Source: Musa acuminata AAA Group
Lineage: Eukaryota > Streptophyta > Magnoliopsida > Zingiberales > Musaceae
Assembly: GCF_036884655.1 (NCBI RefSeq)
Contig: NC_088357.1
Coordinates: 4,827,001 to 4,891,000 of the forward strand
DNA length: 64,000 nt
Direction of reading: 5' to 3'
In this document: positions 1 to 12,300 of the stretch, piece by piece
How the letters are laid out: the number at the start of each line of letters is the position of its first letter
Numbering within the stretch: position 1 is the first letter of the stretch
The notes under the pieces: model-generated
Databases searched by the model: none
What the model was told of the DNA's origin: nothing
What the model saw: only the letters and a program-made list of their open reading frames with translations
Position numbers and translations under genes: made by a program

Positions 1-941
1 TCTCTAGTTTGAAATGTTTTTCTTATTGCCTTTCTTGTTCTCATTGTCTATTGATCTTTTTGGTCTTCTGTTGTATGAGTATTTTCCCATTTGAGATTAC
101 TAGCTAGCATCTGATTTCATGTATTAGTGTGAGAACTTTATTGTTTCAACTTTCAACATCTCAAACCCCACAGAATTGGTTGGTTGGATTAAAAGAGGCT
201 TTTAGTTAAATTTTCCGATATATATTTTGCTGGTTCCTCTCGTGGTCATGATTATTAGTCTGATAGATAATGGCCATCTCATAATCGACTTTTGAGTGGT
301 TGTCAGGACATTTCTTGGGGATATGCTCGACCAGGCTGCTTGTCCTAGGTTGATCTGGGTGGGGTGTTTAAAGGGTGATGAATTCTCTTGGACAAAAATG
401 AGGACTTCTGAAATGCTAATTCCCCTGGCTGAGTTATTGTGTTTTAAAGTCGAGCATTTTCAAACTCATGACTTGCTTTAAAATCATGATTTATTCAAGT
501 GACCATGTCCCAGTATTGAACAGTTGGATATCTTCTATTTTTCCCCAGTGGCTTGTAGCATGGAACCAATCAATCTTGGTGTAAAGTTGCCGAAGCAAAT
601 TTTTTTTTTCAGTTTTGCTGCCACCCATTTAGTATGTTCTGTTGTCTGATATGTTTCTCTTGAGTTAAGCAGCAGTGGGATTGAATCGAATTAGGTTGTC
701 CAATCAGTCGAAATTCTTGAAAAATAATCAGCATCTCCATACTGCAGAAGACAATCATTTTTTCACCACCAACCACAAACAAATATTAATTTATGAATAA
801 AAATTTCATAATTCATCTAAGGCATTGAAATCTCAAGTACAAAATAGCCCTTGTCATTTCACATTGTAGTTCACAGCATGTGCATTGGTTCAGTTTTGCT
901 CTCTATTAATTTTACTAAATAATCTTCTGATTGTCTTACAG
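1..941 (+). other. Intron of the DA1-type gene
   Basis: The stretch upstream of the last DA1 exon is T-rich with many stop codons in all frames. I found no segment resembling the preceding DA1 exon, which should carry an AWLRL-like sequence just before GYR. It is therefore read as intron, with the window starting inside it. Intron phase is 1, because the exon begins with two bases of a split codon. Confidence 0.7.
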
Positions 942-1258
942 GATATCGTTCTCTTAGCCAAGAAGTTGAAGAAGGCATCTGTCAGGTTCTGGCGCACATG
1001 TGGCTGGACTCTCAGATCATCTCAGGGTCTGGCAACAATGTTGCATCCACCTCATCCTCTTCGGCATCTACAACATCGAAGAAGGGTTCCAGGTTTCAGT
1101 TCGAGAGAAAACTGGGCGACTTTTTTAAGCACCAGATCGAATCAGACACTTCACCAGCATATGGAGATGGTTTCAGAGCTGGTAACCGTGCAGTTCTGCA
1201 GTATGGCCTCCGGCGAACTCTTGATCATATCAAATTAACAGGGACATTTCCGTGCTGA
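942..1258 (+). CDS. DA1: DA1-type ubiquitin-dependent peptidase, C-terminal exon (partial)
   Basis: This is the last exon of a gene that begins upstream of the window. It follows a TTGTCTTACAG acceptor and its first two bases complete a split codon; the frame then reads YRSLSQEVEEGICQVLAHMW and ends GLRRTLDHIKLTGTFPC before TGA at 1256-1258. The stretches EEGICQVLAHMWL, KLGDFFKHQIESD, PAYGDGFRAGN and YGLRRTLDHI match the conserved C-terminal domain of plant DA1 and DA1-related proteins. Those are UIM-LIM peptidases that limit organ and seed size by cleaving growth regulators after ubiquitin activation. The serine-rich spacer after LDSQIISGSG is typical of the family. The peptidase HEMMH motif and the LIM domains would lie in exons to the left, so DA1 and a DAR paralogue cannot be told apart. 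Confidence 0.9.
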
Positions 1259-1859
1259 AATGAAACGAAGAAGCATGATCTTTTTTTATATATTAATACA
1301 CGATTCATTACTCTTGCCCTCAGATTATATTTCAGGTACTGAAGCTTTCAAAAGAATTATGCTGAAGAAAATAGAACTTTGTAAGCTTCTGTCCTCTAAT
1401 GATTATTCTTTTTTGTGAGCACTTGCTGTCATCTATACAGAATAAGTTGGATATTTGATCCACATGATTCATTTGATAATTTTCCTGTATAATTTCTTTG
1501 TGCAATTCAGTATGAATGCTTACCTGGTTTGTGTATGTGCATATGTTTGACACGATAGAGATTGTAATGGTAAATTTATTTCTTGTGTTCAACTCGCTTG
1601 TTGTATTGTTGTTGTAATTGAACAATGGTTGATGAGTGACTTCAACCATGCGTTCGTCCGTTGATTTTATGTGTATGTGTATATGATTTATAAGAATAAA
1701 AAATAATATTAGATATCTTATAAGAGCATAAACTAAATCTTAAAAGCAAATCGCTTTTGTTAGTGTTTTTGATGAGGGATTAATTCCGTTTCTCATTTTG
1801 TTCCATTTGAGCCAGTAACTTTTACCGGAGCGAAAACCTACGTGTCTCTCTGGGCCTTT
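1259..1859. other. DA1 3' flank and intergenic DNA
   Basis: This is AT-rich sequence after the DA1 stop, probably 3' UTR followed by spacer. I see no conserved coding segment. A short direct repeat, ACGTGTCTCTCTG, occurs at about 1840 and again at about 1868 next to the promoter of the following fragment. Confidence 0.5.
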
Positions 1860-1865
1860 ATTGGC

Positions 1866-1912
1866 CACGTGTCTCTCTGTGTCCAAACCATACTCTCCCA
1901 ACGATATATATA
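1866..1912 (+). promoter_or_regulatory. Promoter-like G-box and TATA upstream of the CCT5 fragment
   Basis: A CACGTG G-box lies at 1866-1871 and a TATATATA box at 1905-1912. The TATA box is about 90 bp before the ATG at 2000, a normal plant spacing for a short 5' leader. The leader is GC-richer than the flanks. Function is inferred from position only. Confidence 0.45.
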
Positions 1913-1999
1913 GTATAGCGAAGTCGGTGGTTGCCTCTGGAATCCACGACTGCCACGAGTGCTGTCAAGTGGAGGAGGGACAACAACGAGGCGGAGGAG

Positions 2000-2032
2000 A
2001 TGGCGTTGGCGTTCGACGAGTTCGGGCGGCCG
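2000..2032 (+). pseudogene. CCT5: Orphan first exon of chaperonin CCT subunit epsilon
   Basis: The ATG at 2000 opens MALAFDEFGRP, the conserved N-terminus of the epsilon subunit of the cytosolic TRiC/CCT chaperonin, which folds actin, tubulin and other proteins. Right after it the sequence reads CC|GTATGT, a good splice donor at 2032-2033. Reading on without splicing gives YVQSWKK, unlike the family, which continues with FII and a charged EQxQKTRLRGLDAQK segment. I looked for that segment and for the ATP-binding GPKGMDKML motif between 2040 and 3300 and found neither; beyond 3318 lies TNO1 on the other strand. The natural reading is a 5' fragment of CCT5 left by a partial duplication or a truncation. 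A first exon with a very long intron is possible but would have to span TNO1. Confidence 0.55.
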
Positions 2033-2597
2033 TATGTACAATCTTGGAAAAAGGCGAACGAAAACCCAAGAAAGAGAGTCCCAAACTCATCCGAAATAAC
2101 CTAAATCGAACAATAAATCACCGATCTCGTCACAAGAAACGAAAACGAATACCCCAGAAGCATGATTCTGCAAGCAACAGATGGGTAGGTCGATCGTGCT
2201 CGACAGCAGCTATTTCGCGACCGAACCCCGAGGGCTTTGTCCGGCCACGAGAAAAGGGCAGGAGGAGGAGGAAACAACAAGAAGATGCTTACACACCCAT
2301 GGCGAGGTGGGTGCCGAGGCTGGAACCCACGAGGAAAGCTGCGGCAGATGGTGGCGGAAGAGGAGGAAGAAATCGCGGTGGCGTGCATAACTAAGAGAGC
2401 GGGGTTTGGGCTCGGGCAAGAATCGATATTAACGAAACGTCGTTTGACCGAACCAATTCCTTTGCCTCGTCACTTCTTTCTTGCCTAAGAATATTGACCT
2501 ATTTCTTTCTGCATATGGAAGTCCAAAAAAATGCTCTTTTATAAAAAAAAAATAAAAATCTTTTTATTGTTTTTGTTAATGACAAAATTGTGTTAGG

Positions 2598-2645
<48 letters not shown>

Positions 2646-3317
2646 TCAAGGCTATATGATGGATGATTCACTCATAAAAAATAATTAGGTGCGTTTGGAT
2701 TAATGTTTGTTAATAAAATTTAAATGCTTTTGATTTAACTAAGGATATTATTCTATAAAAGGTGGATAAAGAAAACAATTATTGTGATTGTTGATGACTG
2801 ACTACATTACATCATGTATGATGTCAAAAATCCACTAACACAGTATAGAGACATTTATTTCTTATTTCTGGCAAATGATTTGTATGTCAGTTTATTACAA
2901 GAAGTGAATGGAGTAGACGTATTCTCTTTCCTCCTAACAACAATTCTGTGTGATGATGATACCTTCTATATTCTTGTATTACAAACATGATCTAAATCCC
3001 AAGATTTAGGCACAAGATTTGTTGGACACAACAAAGCATTAAACAAGAAGCATTAAAGTTCATGGCTAACGAGTGAACATACATAACCTGTCAAAAAAAA
3101 TTTCTATGTAGCATGTAATATATTATGCATGGGCAAGATATATCTTATCACCTTACATTTGTAAGGTAGCTAATAAATGATCTGAATACATGTTCAACTA
3201 ATGTTGAGGGGAAAAACGAATGGGACATTAACTAAATATAAAAAATTAATGATAATAAGAGCTTATTTTTTTTTACTTCTATGTTACAATTTGTAATTTG
3301 TAGCTGTGCTGACATTG
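2033..3317. other. GC-rich then AT-rich spacer, no gene recognised
   Basis: From 2040 to about 2490 the DNA is GC-rich and has several overlapping open frames on both strands, none resembling a known protein. Low-complexity Arg/Lys and Ser/Pro content suggests leader or intron-like sequence belonging to the CCT5 fragment. From 2500 the sequence is AT-rich and contains an ATT microsatellite. The last part probably includes the 3' UTR of TNO1, which is transcribed leftward. Confidence 0.5.
2600..2645. repeat. ATT microsatellite
   Basis: About 15 uninterrupted ATT units lie in the spacer between the CCT5 fragment and TNO1. Such tracts are commonly length-polymorphic. Confidence 0.95.
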
Positions 3318-6300
3318 TTACAATATGGTGCCTAGCAACCATAGATGCAAGAAGAACATGTAAGCCATGATACTTAGCCTTGTTCCAGGACGACGCATCA
3401 GTAACTGACCACCAGAAACCCTGCAAAAGCAATAAGCATGAAATCGAATAATATTAACCTGTGAACAAATCAAACTGGCATCTATTAGTTGAAAACTATG
3501 CGCCTCGGAGGCAGAGATATGCATGGTGTTAAACTCGGCATTTGAAAGAAACAATACATATGAGAAGCATGATAAGAAAAATGCTGAAACACAAGAAAAG
3601 AGTTTATTTGTGTCAACAAGGATCGTTTATGTCTGTTTCGATTTTCTAAAGAACCCTTGCTCTGACTGGATCCAGGAAAATGCAATGACCAAACAAGCAC
3701 CACCTTGCAAACTAAATTTCTGCTGAAAAATGAGTTTCGCAAAACAATTTGGCAGTTTAGGGTCTTAATGAAGCTACTGATATTTATGCTTTGTCTAATT
3801 TGGTATGTTAGTGTTCATGAAAAGGACAGTAAACTGATGTCAGAGAGTGACCTAACTGCCTGAATTACCTGTATCAGATATTTGTAAGAACCTAGAGAAA
3901 GAATGTGTTTGACACTAAGATAAATACATCATAGAAGTTGGCACTCAAGGGAGATATTAGGAAAAAAACAAGATAGCATGACAACATCAAAGGATAAGAT
4001 GATGATTAATAACTCACCAAACACCATCAATTCGATCTGCAATCAACTTCCCTTGTTTTGGGATTAGACCAGTAGTATTCAGAGATTTGAAAACATGGCC
4101 TGTTCAAGACAGAATGGATACAGAGTTTTCAGTGTAATGCAAATGCACGAGTGCTGATGAACTATTTTTTAAATCAGAAGCTTGATGTCAAACCTTTGGC
4201 ATCAATCTCCCGGGCAGCAATTGAATGAACAGGCCCTGAATCAATGTTGAGGATGAGATGGTCATTTGACCCCTTCCGCATTGTTCTCAATTGAGCAGCA
4301 GTTGCAACAGGTAATATGTTCTTTGCCAAGAGTCCCTGCAAAATATTCATGCGGAGTAAAGCATCATGACTTCTCATAACTTGAACTACATACTACATAT
4401 CCTTGAAGGGTAAACAACTTCTATTTCATTCTTAAATATGCATGCTTTTCTTTACTTATAAAAAGGTTAAACTAGAGCCAGATGTTGAAAAACTTAATTG
4501 TAAAGCCTGTTTTAGGTAGGACCATGGCCTGACAGGAAATGAACAAGGAAAAATATGATAGGGACTTTCTTCTACAATTGTATGTATTTTATTCTGTACA
4601 TAAATTTATATAAAGAACACGATTCTCAAATTGGTTTCTCTTCTACAATTCTGGAAGCGATTCTCAAATTGGTTGAAAATAACACCTGCACGATTAAGTC
4701 CACAATGTCGACCAAAACCAGACAATTCCAGGTGGAAATGACCCAATTCAGCTGATTTGATGAGTGGGCTTGCTAGAAGCACCAATCTGGGCTGGTTCCT
4801 GGGCCATATACGCATGACTGGGTGGACCACGGAAGTCCAAACCCGATCCATAAGCTTGGGTCTGAAGACTCTTTGGCAGAAACCCAATCCACCTATTACT
4901 TGCACAGTTTGACTGAGTTGATAAAACAATTATGACCAATCAAATTCGAACATCAATTATTCTAACCTTGTGCAATCAAATGAGAAAATGGAGAAGAAAT
5001 TATGCGAGGTTATGTGTGTGCACTTAGCAGGATCTTGAACAATTTAAAACCAACTGACTTGTTAATGTTTTATCATACAATAATCGTTGGGCATTAGTAC
5101 TCTTGCTGATAAAAAGCCAAAAGACTAACTTGCAATTGTTCAGAAATCAATAAGATAATGAATAGTGGTTAATGGAAATTTATGTGATCTAGGATGTCCA
5201 TGTTTCTTTAACTCTACAGATATTGTACAAAGTTTCTTAATTTACCTGGTATTGCACTAATAAGTTCTTTGGAGTTATATCTAATTCAAGGCACTCCAAA
5301 TTCATTATGACCAGATGCAGCCTAGTTATGTTCAACATATTACTAAGTGATTTTATTTTAGACCTTAATACCTCTTCCCCTTTTCTGGATCACCTTACCA
5401 GATGTTCTTTGCATCTGAATTTAAAAGAAATAGCCAAATTGACTAACCCAGTACAGTAACATACTGTCACGGACAAACTTTGAAACAGGGTGTTTGATGT
5501 AATGCTTATGTATGTCCGTGTCTGTTGGCATGTTCATGCCTTGTACAGTGTGTAGAGGGGCAGCCGAAGGCTTATAAGTCCCATTTTAGTTGGGTTGGTG
5601 GCCTCTTTAGGCTTGTAAATAAAGGTTGTGTCATGTGGACACGTGAGAGAGCTTTTCGGTCTGTAATGGACCATTTTACCCTTTGTTGTGCCACTGTTCA
5701 GAGCTTGTAAAGTCTGTTTGTATTTTGCATTGTCTATGAAGTGTTTTTCGGACATGTTTGCTTGTGGATCCCAATTGAGGCGTTCTCTTTTGCCTGTTCT
5801 CCCTTTTGTTGGTCCTAAGGGACAATGGGAGTCTTCGGGGAGGCTGACCTTTGCGGACGGACACGCAAGGGTGCCGCACGACTTAGGCAAAACCAGCTAA
5901 GGTCGTGACATTTGGTATCAGAGCGGGACAAGCACTCATAGAAACACTTGACATGCAAACGTGGGGGACCTAGCAGGGCTGCGTTGAGGGCAGTCAGCAC
6001 ACGCGCGACCGTTTGAGGGAAAACGGGCATGGAGATGTAGGGAAAAGAGTCGCTCAGAGGAGCGGGCATCTGGCATTGGCATTCAGAGGAATGGCCAACC
6101 CTTCGCGCAAGAGGCACCACGAGAACAGGCAAGCTTGGAAGAATTTGGAGCGCACAAAGGTTGGGATGGCTGAGTTTGAGCTACGGCTCAACGTTGACAA
6201 CTATACTTGATGGTGCTCTAGGCAAGCGAGGCGCTTGGCAAGAATGAGACCATGCAAGGTGGAATGAGTTGCTCAACGACCAAAAGAGTTATGCAAAGCT

Positions 6301-9300
6301 CACAGAGGTGAGGGGAATTGCTAACTCGAAGAATTTGGTACTCATGCATGGGCTTGTATGCGGACGATGGAATGTTCGTGGCCATCCCAAGGCGACCGAG
6401 ACTCGGCGCCATGGAGCATTGAAACTTTCTCTTCGGCATGCGAAGGATACGTCCGGAGGAGGCTGAAGTGTGCAACGAGTTCAGCATGTTGCTAGACCTT
6501 GAGGGGTGCAGTGGGGGCTGTATTGACGGGGAGTCGCAATCTAGCAAGTGCGTTTGCAGGAGGCAGAACAATGCACAGTTTGTTCAGCAGATCGGAGTAG
6601 TCCAAGGGGATGGGGGTCTCCGAAATGAAGAGAGATGTTGCTCCAACGGGATAGTTATCCAGGAGGGATAAGTCTCGGCACTCCAGAGGGAGAATCATGT
6701 GAGACAGACTTCACATGTTGAGGATGAGTACCTCACAAACAACAACTCCACGAAGCTCGATGGACTGAGCAAGCGGCGAGGAGTCGTCGCATGATCTCGC
6801 TCGAGAGAATGCATTGGTGGATGCATTGCGAGATCAAGTGGGGGAGCGACCTGAAGCAACTTAAAAGAAGGCACACTTGGAGTCGATGTGGAGATCGGAC
6901 TCAAGGGAGGGCTGACCCGTGGAATGGTGGGCGCGAGGGCCACCATCGACTCAATGCAGAAACGAGGAGCGGAGCAACTTGGGTGTAACTTGGCGAAGTA
7001 CCCAAGCCGCATGAAGGGAGCCAGCAGAGAAGTTGGAACATGGAGCAGAGGCATAGTGCTTTTCTTAGACAGAGGTCAAGGACATGAGCTCTTGCAGAGG
7101 CAAAGGCAGGATCATGTTGTTCCATGGGTCCTTCATTCTGACGGAGTGGACTCATCTTGCATGGTGCCAAAGACGAAGGGAGCTTCGGGGCACATGCACC
7201 TTATCTCGGAGGAGTATTTAATGAAGGAACTAAGGCGACTCAATTTGCGGAGGCGAAGTTGAGTTCAGAAGGCCTTAGCACGGGGCAAGAGGACGCAGAG
7301 GCGGGTACTCTTGAAGAATATGCCACAGTGTTGCCATTCGAGTTGCTAGGAAGGAAGCGGTGCGCAGCAGAGATTGTGCTGGTAGGGGCAGAGGCCCAGG
7401 ATCCAGGCAATGGTGCACAAATTACAGCGAAGTCGGCGGACTTCGGGAGATACTAGGCGACGGACTGTCCTAGAGCGGTGCTTCATCTAGGTGTGACCCA
7501 AGAGTGGGTGGATGAAGATCGATTGCCAAAGGAGCGAACAAAATCGAAGGTGGAAGAGACCCGGCGATGTATTGGCAGAGGCCACACATGGAGGGTTCAC
7601 AATTCGAGTTTATTCCCCAAGGATCAGAATGCAATGGAGATGTCACCAGGAGGCGACATGGTGCAGCGGATCGTGGTGGAACAGTTCGTGGCAATGCGAT
7701 ACACACAACTTGTCCCGTGAGGGATGTGATCATATGGAGGTATGATCGGGAGCTACTGGGAGCTCCGCTTTGGTGAACAACACGACGGCAAGAAGGGCTA
7801 TGGATTCAAAGAGTGAAGGCCATGGTACCGCAGAGGCGGGTCTTCCGGGCGTGCACCGAATTTTGCATCGGATGAAAACCTTGGTCATCAGCATATGGGG
7901 GCTGGGTTCCACCAAGGGAAAAGTTCGAATGCAAGTACCAGTGAGTTCCATGGGAGGGACTTGATCATGCAGAGGTATGATCGAAGCAGCTGGAGAGTTG
8001 GATTGCTCCAGAGCTCATATTCGCTTAAGGGAGCCCGGCAAGTCAGAGGACAAGGCCGAGTAAGCGAACGTTGCTACCAAGGAAGCTATGGAGAACAGAA
8101 TCGGTGCAAACCCTACAATGCGATGGCAGAGGCCATGCATGGGAGTGCAGTCTGTCTTTCCATCGACCAGAAGGAGCTGCTTGGAGAACACAGAGGTGTT
8201 GAAGCAGGGGGTCGAAAGGGGCGAGGAAGCGACGACGAGTCCAGAGGGACTTAGCTACCCAAAATCAAGCATCAGTTAGAATGGAGGTGGACTCAAAGGA
8301 GTGCCACGGAGACATCTCTACTGATCGTGAAGAAAAGGGATTCAGATGCGAGGCGACGGATAGTAGGGCCATGGGCATGGCAGCGCCATGGTACCGCAGA
8401 GGCGGGACTTCCGTGCAAGTCATTGATCCCTTGCTCTCACGGAGGGAGAGCGTTTGGTCGTGAAAGGGGCCGAGGAGGTGGAGCATGCAGAGGCAATCTC
8501 CAAGTACCGGGACAAGGCTGAAGGGCAGAGGCCGAGGAACTTCGTAAGACCGGTGTCAGTGTGCTTCTCATCAAGACAGCCGTAAGTGAAGGACTTCGGG
8601 TCATGCAAGAGTGCACGACCAAGGAACGAAGCTGGCAGTACGCGGTGCTGTACCTTTGCTACTCAGTGGAGTAGGCGGCAGGGTTGATGGAGAAGACGGT
8701 ACAATCCCAGAGGCGACCTCATCTATCAGAGAATTACTCCAAGTTGGGGTGAAAACTTCCCGCATTCCAGAAGTTCGATGGCATTGAGAAGGTGAATCAC
8801 AGTAACTAACTCAATGCAAGGAGTGCAAACACTTCAAGTGCTTCAGAAGTGTGAGCAAAGAGCGGGCGAAGACCAGTAACCAGCTCGATGCATGAAGTAC
8901 AACCTCGAGAAGGCGGGCGAAGTCAAGTAACTTTTGCCTTCTCAACTCTTAAGAGAATGGGCGAAACCGAGTACCCCAATTCTCTTATCTATCCAGCAGA
9001 GGAGCTCTGCACAAGTTCAAAGACCCTTCGAAGATAATGGAAGACAATAGTTGTCAAATCCTCACCAACGGTGATCAGTGCTACTGAGAGTAGATTGTCC
9101 GCTTCATTTCCCAACGAAATGCCAATCGAAAGCGGAAGTGATGCGAACCTACTTGGATGTGACAACTAACTGAAAGAAGAGTCAATGAGCAGATTTTGTG
9201 GAGGAAGGACCCAAAACTTCAGAAGTTTGCGAGGCGATGCTCGTTAAAGCTCCAACAAGCATCCACCCAGTTCAAGCAGCATGTGGAGATTTTGAGAGAC

Positions 9301-12300
9301 TGGCGCAGTAAGGATGGTCTTTTCCTTCATTTGGTGGATCCGCAGGAATCAACGAGGATCAACACAACTCAGCCAACCCCACACCAGAGTCAGAGTCATT
9401 GGCGAGTTGAAGCAGCATGGCGGATAAAAGGTTCGACTACTCAAAAAAAAAAAAAAACAGCAGCGGAGAGCAGCTGGGAGCCAGGAGGCGCATTGCAGCT
9501 GGAGCAGAAGATTGAAGACTCAGCAAAGGCGAAGAGTTGCAGTGTTCACAAAGGCTTCGACGAGGACGTCGAAGGGATAAGTGGGGGAGAATGTCACGGA
9601 CAAACTTTGAAACAGGGTGTTTGATGTAATGCTTATGTATGTCCGTGTCTGTTGGCATGTTCATGCCTTGTACAGTGTGTAGAGGGGCAGCCGAAGGCTT
9701 ATAAGTCCCATTTTAGTTGGGTTGGTGGCCTCTTTAGGCTTGTAAATAAAGGTTGTGTCATGTGGACACGTGAGAGAGCTTTTCGGTCTGTAATGGACCA
9801 TTTTACCCTTTGTTGTGCCACTGTTCAGAGCTTGTAAAGTCTGTTTGTATTTTGCATTGTCTATGAAGTGTTTTTCGGACATGTTTGCTTGTGGATCCCA
9901 ATTGAGGCGTTCTCTTTTGCCTGTTCTCCCTTTTGTTGGTCCTAAGGGACAATGGGAGTCTTCGGGGAGGCTGACCTTTGCGGACGGACACGCAAGGGTG
10001 CCGCACGACTTAGGCAAAACCAGCTAAGGTCGTGACAATACGGTACCAGGACCGATAAAATATCAGCAACCTCAACTGTTCATTAATCTAGCATTTCACT
10101 GACTCATATATTGCACTTAGAAAGTTAAAAAATTAAGGAAAAAAGTAAAAGTTTCGGGAATATCTCACCACATCTTCAATTTCAGATATCTCCGGTTCCA
10201 ATGTTGTGGGAGTTTCTTCAAAAACAGTCCTTTCTTTTGTGACATCCTGCTGAGTATGAATTGAATCCTCAAGAATTTTTACCTTCTCTGACAATTCTTT
10301 GATAAGATTATCTTTTGCTTGTAATTTAGCTCCCAATTCTTGTGCTTTAGATTTTAAGTTTTCAGATTCTAATCTTGAGGCTGTTATCAGTCTCTCCAGC
10401 AGTGCTAGGAGCAGTTTTGCACTTAAAGGTTTTTGATCTTGGAGTGGATCATATCCCCCTAATCTTTTTACGATTTTCTCCAAATCACCAGTGATTTCTA
10501 ATAATTCATTCTTCTGCGATTCCAATTCCTGATACTTGATATCGATTGTTTCAGCTGACCTTTTCAGATATTCAATCTCACGCACATGGGACGCAATCAT
10601 CAACTGCATGTCTTCCTTATCGTAAGTCAAGATATCCATCTTTTTCTGCATATCAATGACTTTATCAACTATAAAAAAGAGTTTCTCAACAGGACCTGAG
10701 TACTGAACTTCAGGATTGTGTGTTTCTGTCTCAATGAAATGAACTTCTAGCTTATTAACTTTATCCATCAGCGCGTTCATTTGGCTTTTGAACAATTCCA
10801 GGCCACCGATTTCTGAATGACAAAAAGACAAAAAGAATGAGAATTGAAGAAGATAACACAAATATCTAGAAGAATAGCTGGATGTTATGAATTACCTCTG
10901 TCTAAAGCATTTTGCATTGTCAGAAGTTCTTGTTCTTTGTCCTTCAACATATCCTCCTTGGCCTGATAATTCTCTACCTTAATTTTCATATCATGGCATA
11001 ACTCTCTCAATGCTTCAAGATCTCTCTCCAATGTAGAAATTCTTTCTTGGTCGATCATCTGCTCTTGAATGGCAGTTTTAGCAATCGATTCAGCTTCTTC
11101 CAGTTTGCTTTTCATATCATCTGTGGCTGTTAACCAGACTTTCTCTGAATTTGATGACTGTTGATACTGATTCTTGATTCTCTTTGCTGCAAGTAATAAA
11201 CTATCTGCTGCCTTAGCATAACATTCAGTATCCTTCTCTTCTAATCCTCCTGAAAAAGCTTCCTTATCTAAGGAAGACAATGTGCCACTTGAATCACTAA
11301 ATTGATTGAGTTCTCGCATAGCATCAATGCATGCAGGAAAAAGTGTCATCAATCCTTTCTGTAAAGAAACAAGTTTTGCTTCTTGAACCTTATTATGAGC
11401 TTCTAATTTATGTACATCCAGCTTTAAGGACTCGCTATGCTCAAGAACATGAACAAACTCGTCTCTAGTAGCTTGCATGGCTTGCAATATTCCTGCTATG
11501 TGCTCGTCTAGAATCTTGCAGAAAACTTCAAAATTGTCACCACAAAGCTCAGCTCGAGCATGCAGACTTCCTACAATCTTGGCCAAGGATGAAATATCTT
11601 CATTGTCAGCAGCACTTGCCTCCAATTGTATGGCCCTGTTGTCCATGAAGTCCTCAAATTTTGGTAGAGAAGGAAGCTCTCTAAATGCAGGGTCATGCTG
11701 GTGAAGTACATATCAATAGAACAATTATATCAAAGTTTCAACATAATCCTCTTAAAAACAAATAACACAACAATCAAAAATTTTATATTATAAATGGTAA
11801 GATAAATCAAGAGGCAAAACAAAATGAAAGGTAGCATTTGAACTCATCAATTTATTCAAAGCCTGAAACTCTAAAGAAGCAAATGAATGGTTGCAATATG
11901 TTCTCATCTCTGACATATAAAAGCTCAAATGTTATAGTATTTCTTTGTTTCACTTACTATGAAAACTCATATAAACTAGAACATAGTAAAACTGTCACTT
12001 TGGTGTTGAAGCAAAGGTTTTAATTTCTGAGACTGTTACAAAGAATCCTATCGGACCAATAGGTATTAGTTGGAAAGAAAAAAATTAAAAGTATTGCTTA
12101 CCATGTTGATACAGTCCGTATACTGGTGATATTGTTTGCTCATTTTAAATTAGGCAATCATCGTGCATGTTTCACTAATATTTGACATGATCATAACTTG
12201 ATATGAGTATGTTCCATCATAGCCTTAATTTCATCTTTCAACTCTCCGTGAAATAACCTTCCATCTATCAGCTGTAGAGCCAAATCAAGTAAATGATAGT

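Larger units (their letters stand above)
5465..10037 (+). mobile_element. Non-autonomous LTR retrotransposon (LARD-like) in TNO1 intron 5
   Basis: A 4573-bp element lies antisense to TNO1. It has two 446-bp LTRs, each starting TGTCAC and ending GTGACA, and 4-bp flanking duplications ATAC at 5461-5464 and 10038-10041. The primer binding site TGGTATCAGAGC starts 2 bp after the left LTR. A purine tract, AAGTGGGGGAGAA, ends just before the right LTR. The 3.7-kb interior has no open frame resembling gag, protease, reverse transcriptase, RNase H or integrase; its frames are all under 150 codons. This fits a large retrotransposon derivative mobilised by an autonomous relative, probably Gypsy-type, though the lineage cannot be fixed. 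The LTRs look identical by eye, so insertion was recent. Confidence 0.93.

Noticed and set aside
1861..2394. 177-codon open frame on the plus strand
   Set aside because: Arg/Lys/Gly-rich GC-rich sequence with no family likeness; it overlaps the CCT5 fragment in another frame.
5534..5890. 118-codon frame on the minus strand in the left LTR, and its copy at 9661-10017
   Set aside because: Identical in both LTRs because the LTRs are identical; no known LTR protein is coded there and codon content looks random.
6013..8622. Many 60-120 codon frames in the retroelement interior
   Set aside because: No gag zinc knuckle, protease, reverse transcriptase, RNase H or integrase motif could be read in any frame.
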